In this document: positions 4,892 to 6,279 of the stretch, one piece after another | Position numbering within the stretch: the first letter of the stretch is position 1 | Layout of the letters: the number at the start of each line of letters is the position of its first letter | DNA from: an uncultured Bacilli bacterium | GTDB taxonomy: Bacteria; Bacillota_I; Bacilli_A; RF39; UBA660 | NCBI GenBank assembly: GCA_947625315.1 | Contig: CANQOE010000081.1 | Location: forward strand, 1 to 6,279 | Length of the DNA: 6,279 nt | Reading direction: 5' to 3' | Made by a program: the position numbers and the translations under genes | Notes under the pieces: generated by a model | What the model saw: only the letters and a program-made list of their open reading frames with translations | Databases searched by the model: none | What the model was told of the DNA's origin: nothing

Positions 4892-6124
4892 ATGGCAAAA
4901 ATTGTTGATTTAAAAGCTCGGGAAATATTAGATAGTCGAGGTAATCCTACCATAGAAGCTACAATTTATTTAGATAATGGAATAACCGCTACATCATCAA
5001 TTCCTTCGGGAGCTTCAACTGGTAGTAAAGAAGCTTTAGAATTAAGAGATAATGATAAAAATCGTTATCAAGGAAAAGGTGTTTTAAAAGCTGTTTATAA
5101 TATAAATAATCCCATTAAAAATGCTTTAATTAATCATGAATTAGACCAAGTAGATATTGATAAATTATTAATTTCTTTAGATGGAACCCAAAATAAAAGC
5201 AATTTAGGAGCTAATGCTACTTTAGCCGTATCTTTATGTTGCTTAAAAGCTTTAGCTAAATGTGAAAATAAAGAATTATATGCTTATTTATCTAGTGGGA
5301 AATTATCTTTACCAATTCCGATGGTTAATATTATTAATGGGGGAGTTCATGCTTCTAATAATTTAGATATTCAAGAGTTTATGATTGTTCCAACCGTTAA
5401 AGGCATTAAAGAAAAAGTACGCTGTGCATCGGAAATATTTCATACTTTAAAAGCTATTTTAAAAGATCAAAATTTAAGTACTGCCGTCGGGGATGAAGGA
5501 GGCTTTGCTCCTAATTTACCAAGTAATAAAGTGGCTTTAGATTTAATTATGTTAGCTATTCAAAAAGCTGGTTATATTCCTGGTAAAAACTGTTTTATTG
5601 CTCTTGATGTTGCCGCGAGTGAATTATATAATCAAAATACTCAAACTTATAAATTAGATAATAAACAACATACCGCCGATGAACTTATAAAATATTATAT
5701 TTATTTAATTAATAATTATCCTATTATTAGTATTGAAGACCCTTTTGAAGAATACGATTTTGCTTCTTTAGCCGTATTAACTAAATTAATTGGGGAAAAA
5801 ATCATGTTAGTCGGGGACGATTACTTTGTAACTAATATAAAATATTTAAATGAAGGTATAAATGCCAAAGCAGGTAATGCTATCTTACTTAAAGCTAATC
5901 AAATTGGAACAGTTACGGAAATGATTAAAACAATTATTCATGCTCGCCAAAATAATTATAAAATGATTATATCCCATCGCAGTGGCGAAACTCTTGATAC
6001 TTTTATCGCTGATTTTGCCGTCGGTTTAGCACTCCCTTTTATTAAAACTGGTTCTATGTCGCGAGGAGAGAGAATAGCTAAATATAATCGTTTAATGGAA
6101 ATTGAAGAACAATTAAGAAAGTAG
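4892..6124 (+). CDS. eno: Enolase (phosphopyruvate hydratase)
   Basis: Enolase converts 2-phosphoglycerate to phosphoenolpyruvate in glycolysis, in the cytoplasm and with Mg2+. The protein is 410 residues from ATG 4892. It carries DSRGNPT at 14-20, the mobile loop SGASTGSKEALELRD at 39-53, NIINGGVHASNNLDIQEFMI at 146-165 (E162) and GDEGGFAPNL at 200-209 (proton-shuttle E202). It also has IALDVAASE (D239, Mg), SIEDPF (E282, Mg), VGDDYFVTN (Mg Asp at 309-310), LLKANQIGT (catalytic K334), ISHRSGE (H362, R363, S364) and IKTGSMSR (K385). All catalytic and metal residues are present. Departures are a missing C-terminal tail (it ends just after the IEEQL helix; most enolases go on for another 10-20 residues), EEYDF where many have a Trp (ENDW), and Ser in HASNN. 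It has its own promoter, no other glycolytic gene beside it, and deoD 10 bp downstream. Confidence 0.96.
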   Translation: MAKIVDLKAREILDSRGNPTIEATIYLDNGITATSSIPSGASTGSKEALELRDNDKNRYQGKGVLKAVYNINNPIKNALINHELDQVDIDKLLISLDGTQNKSNLGANATLAVSLCCLKALAKCENKELYAYLSSGKLSLPIPMVNIINGGVHASNNLDIQEFMIVPTVKGIKEKVRCASEIFHTLKAILKDQNLSTAVGDEGGFAPNLPSNKVALDLIMLAIQKAGYIPGKNCFIALDVAASELYNQNTQTYKLDNKQHTADELIKYYIYLINNYPIISIEDPFEEYDFASLAVLTKLIGEKIMLVGDDYFVTNIKYLNEGINAKAGNAILLKANQIGTVTEMIKTIIHARQNNYKMIISHRSGETLDTFIADFAVGLALPFIKTGSMSRGERIAKYNRLMEIEEQLRK

Positions 6125-6134
6125 GTTGATTAAA

Positions 6135-6279
6135 ATGTTTGTTGGTGAAAATCCTATTCATATTGAAGCTAATGCTGATATTGCCCCTTTATGTATTATG
6201 CCAGGGGATCCTCTTCGGGCTAAATATATTGCCGAAAATTTTTTACAAAACGCTACATTAGAAAATGAAATAAGAGGAA
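6135..6279 (+). CDS. deoD: Purine nucleoside phosphorylase DeoD, N-terminal 48 codons (partial)
   Basis: DeoD cleaves purine (deoxy)ribonucleosides with phosphate to the free base and (deoxy)ribose-1-phosphate, for purine salvage. The fragment shows NPIHIEANADIAPLCIMPGD at 6-25, then PLRAKYIAENFL (26-37) and ends ENEIRG, matching the start of the hexameric trimeric-type (E. coli DeoD) family: PHI, MPGDPLRAKYIAE and VRGM. His9 corresponds to His4 of E. coli, which reaches the neighbouring subunit's active site; Gly24 and Arg28 correspond to the phosphate-binding Gly20 and Arg24. The frame is open to the window edge. The ribosome site is weak (AGGTTGAT overlapping the eno stop), and a 10-bp gap without a terminator suggests co-transcription with eno. 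Confidence 0.9.
   Translation, partial: MFVGENPIHIEANADIAPLCIMPGDPLRAKYIAENFLQNATLENEIRG

Noticed and set aside
1..6279. Mycoplasma genetic code (TGA as Trp)
   Set aside because: TGA ends mscL, miaA and cca exactly at overlaps with the next gene, and no conserved protein here contains an in-frame TGA.

Overview
The window comes from a very AT-rich, low-GC Gram-positive bacterium. A dnaD gene lies directly before nth, an arrangement also found in Bacillus. Coding is dense, short overlaps are frequent, and GC is roughly 25-30% in most genes. TGA is used as a stop (mscL, miaA, cca) and tryptophan is TGG, so the standard bacterial code applies and not the Mycoplasma code. An uncultured Bacilli or Mollicutes-relative lineage is my best guess. 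I cannot place it more precisely.

Left edge (1-70): the last 13 codons and the terminal inverted repeat of an IS3-family (IS150-like) insertion sequence whose body lies outside the window. Then come 120 bases without a gene and a well-formed promoter (191-219).

Main operon (245-3862, + strand): mscL - miaA - cca - dnaD - nth. All junctions overlap or are nearly contiguous: 4-bp ATGA overlaps at mscL/miaA and cca/dnaD, a 4-bp gap at miaA/cca, and an 11-14 bp overlap at dnaD/nth. The operon combines an osmotic safety valve, two tRNA maturation enzymes (A37 prenylation and CCA end), a primosome protein and a base-excision repair glycosylase. All are housekeeping genes and all look intact.

Minus-strand gene (3838-4731): a 297-codon TTG-started gene that overlaps the 3' end of nth tail to tail by 25 bp. 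It is only about 15% G+C. It reads as a shortened, degenerate homologue of alanine racemase in which the PLP-binding lysine is replaced by serine and the segment carrying the catalytic tyrosine is missing. This probable pseudoenzyme is the most interesting object in the window.

Right part (4732-6279): a 160-bp divergent intergenic region with one promoter per direction and a small inverted repeat between them. It is followed by eno (enolase, complete, with a short C-terminus) and the first 48 codons of deoD (purine nucleoside phosphorylase), which runs off the window 10 bp after eno and is probably co-transcribed with it.

I see no CRISPR array, tRNA, rRNA, riboswitch or recognisable defence system.
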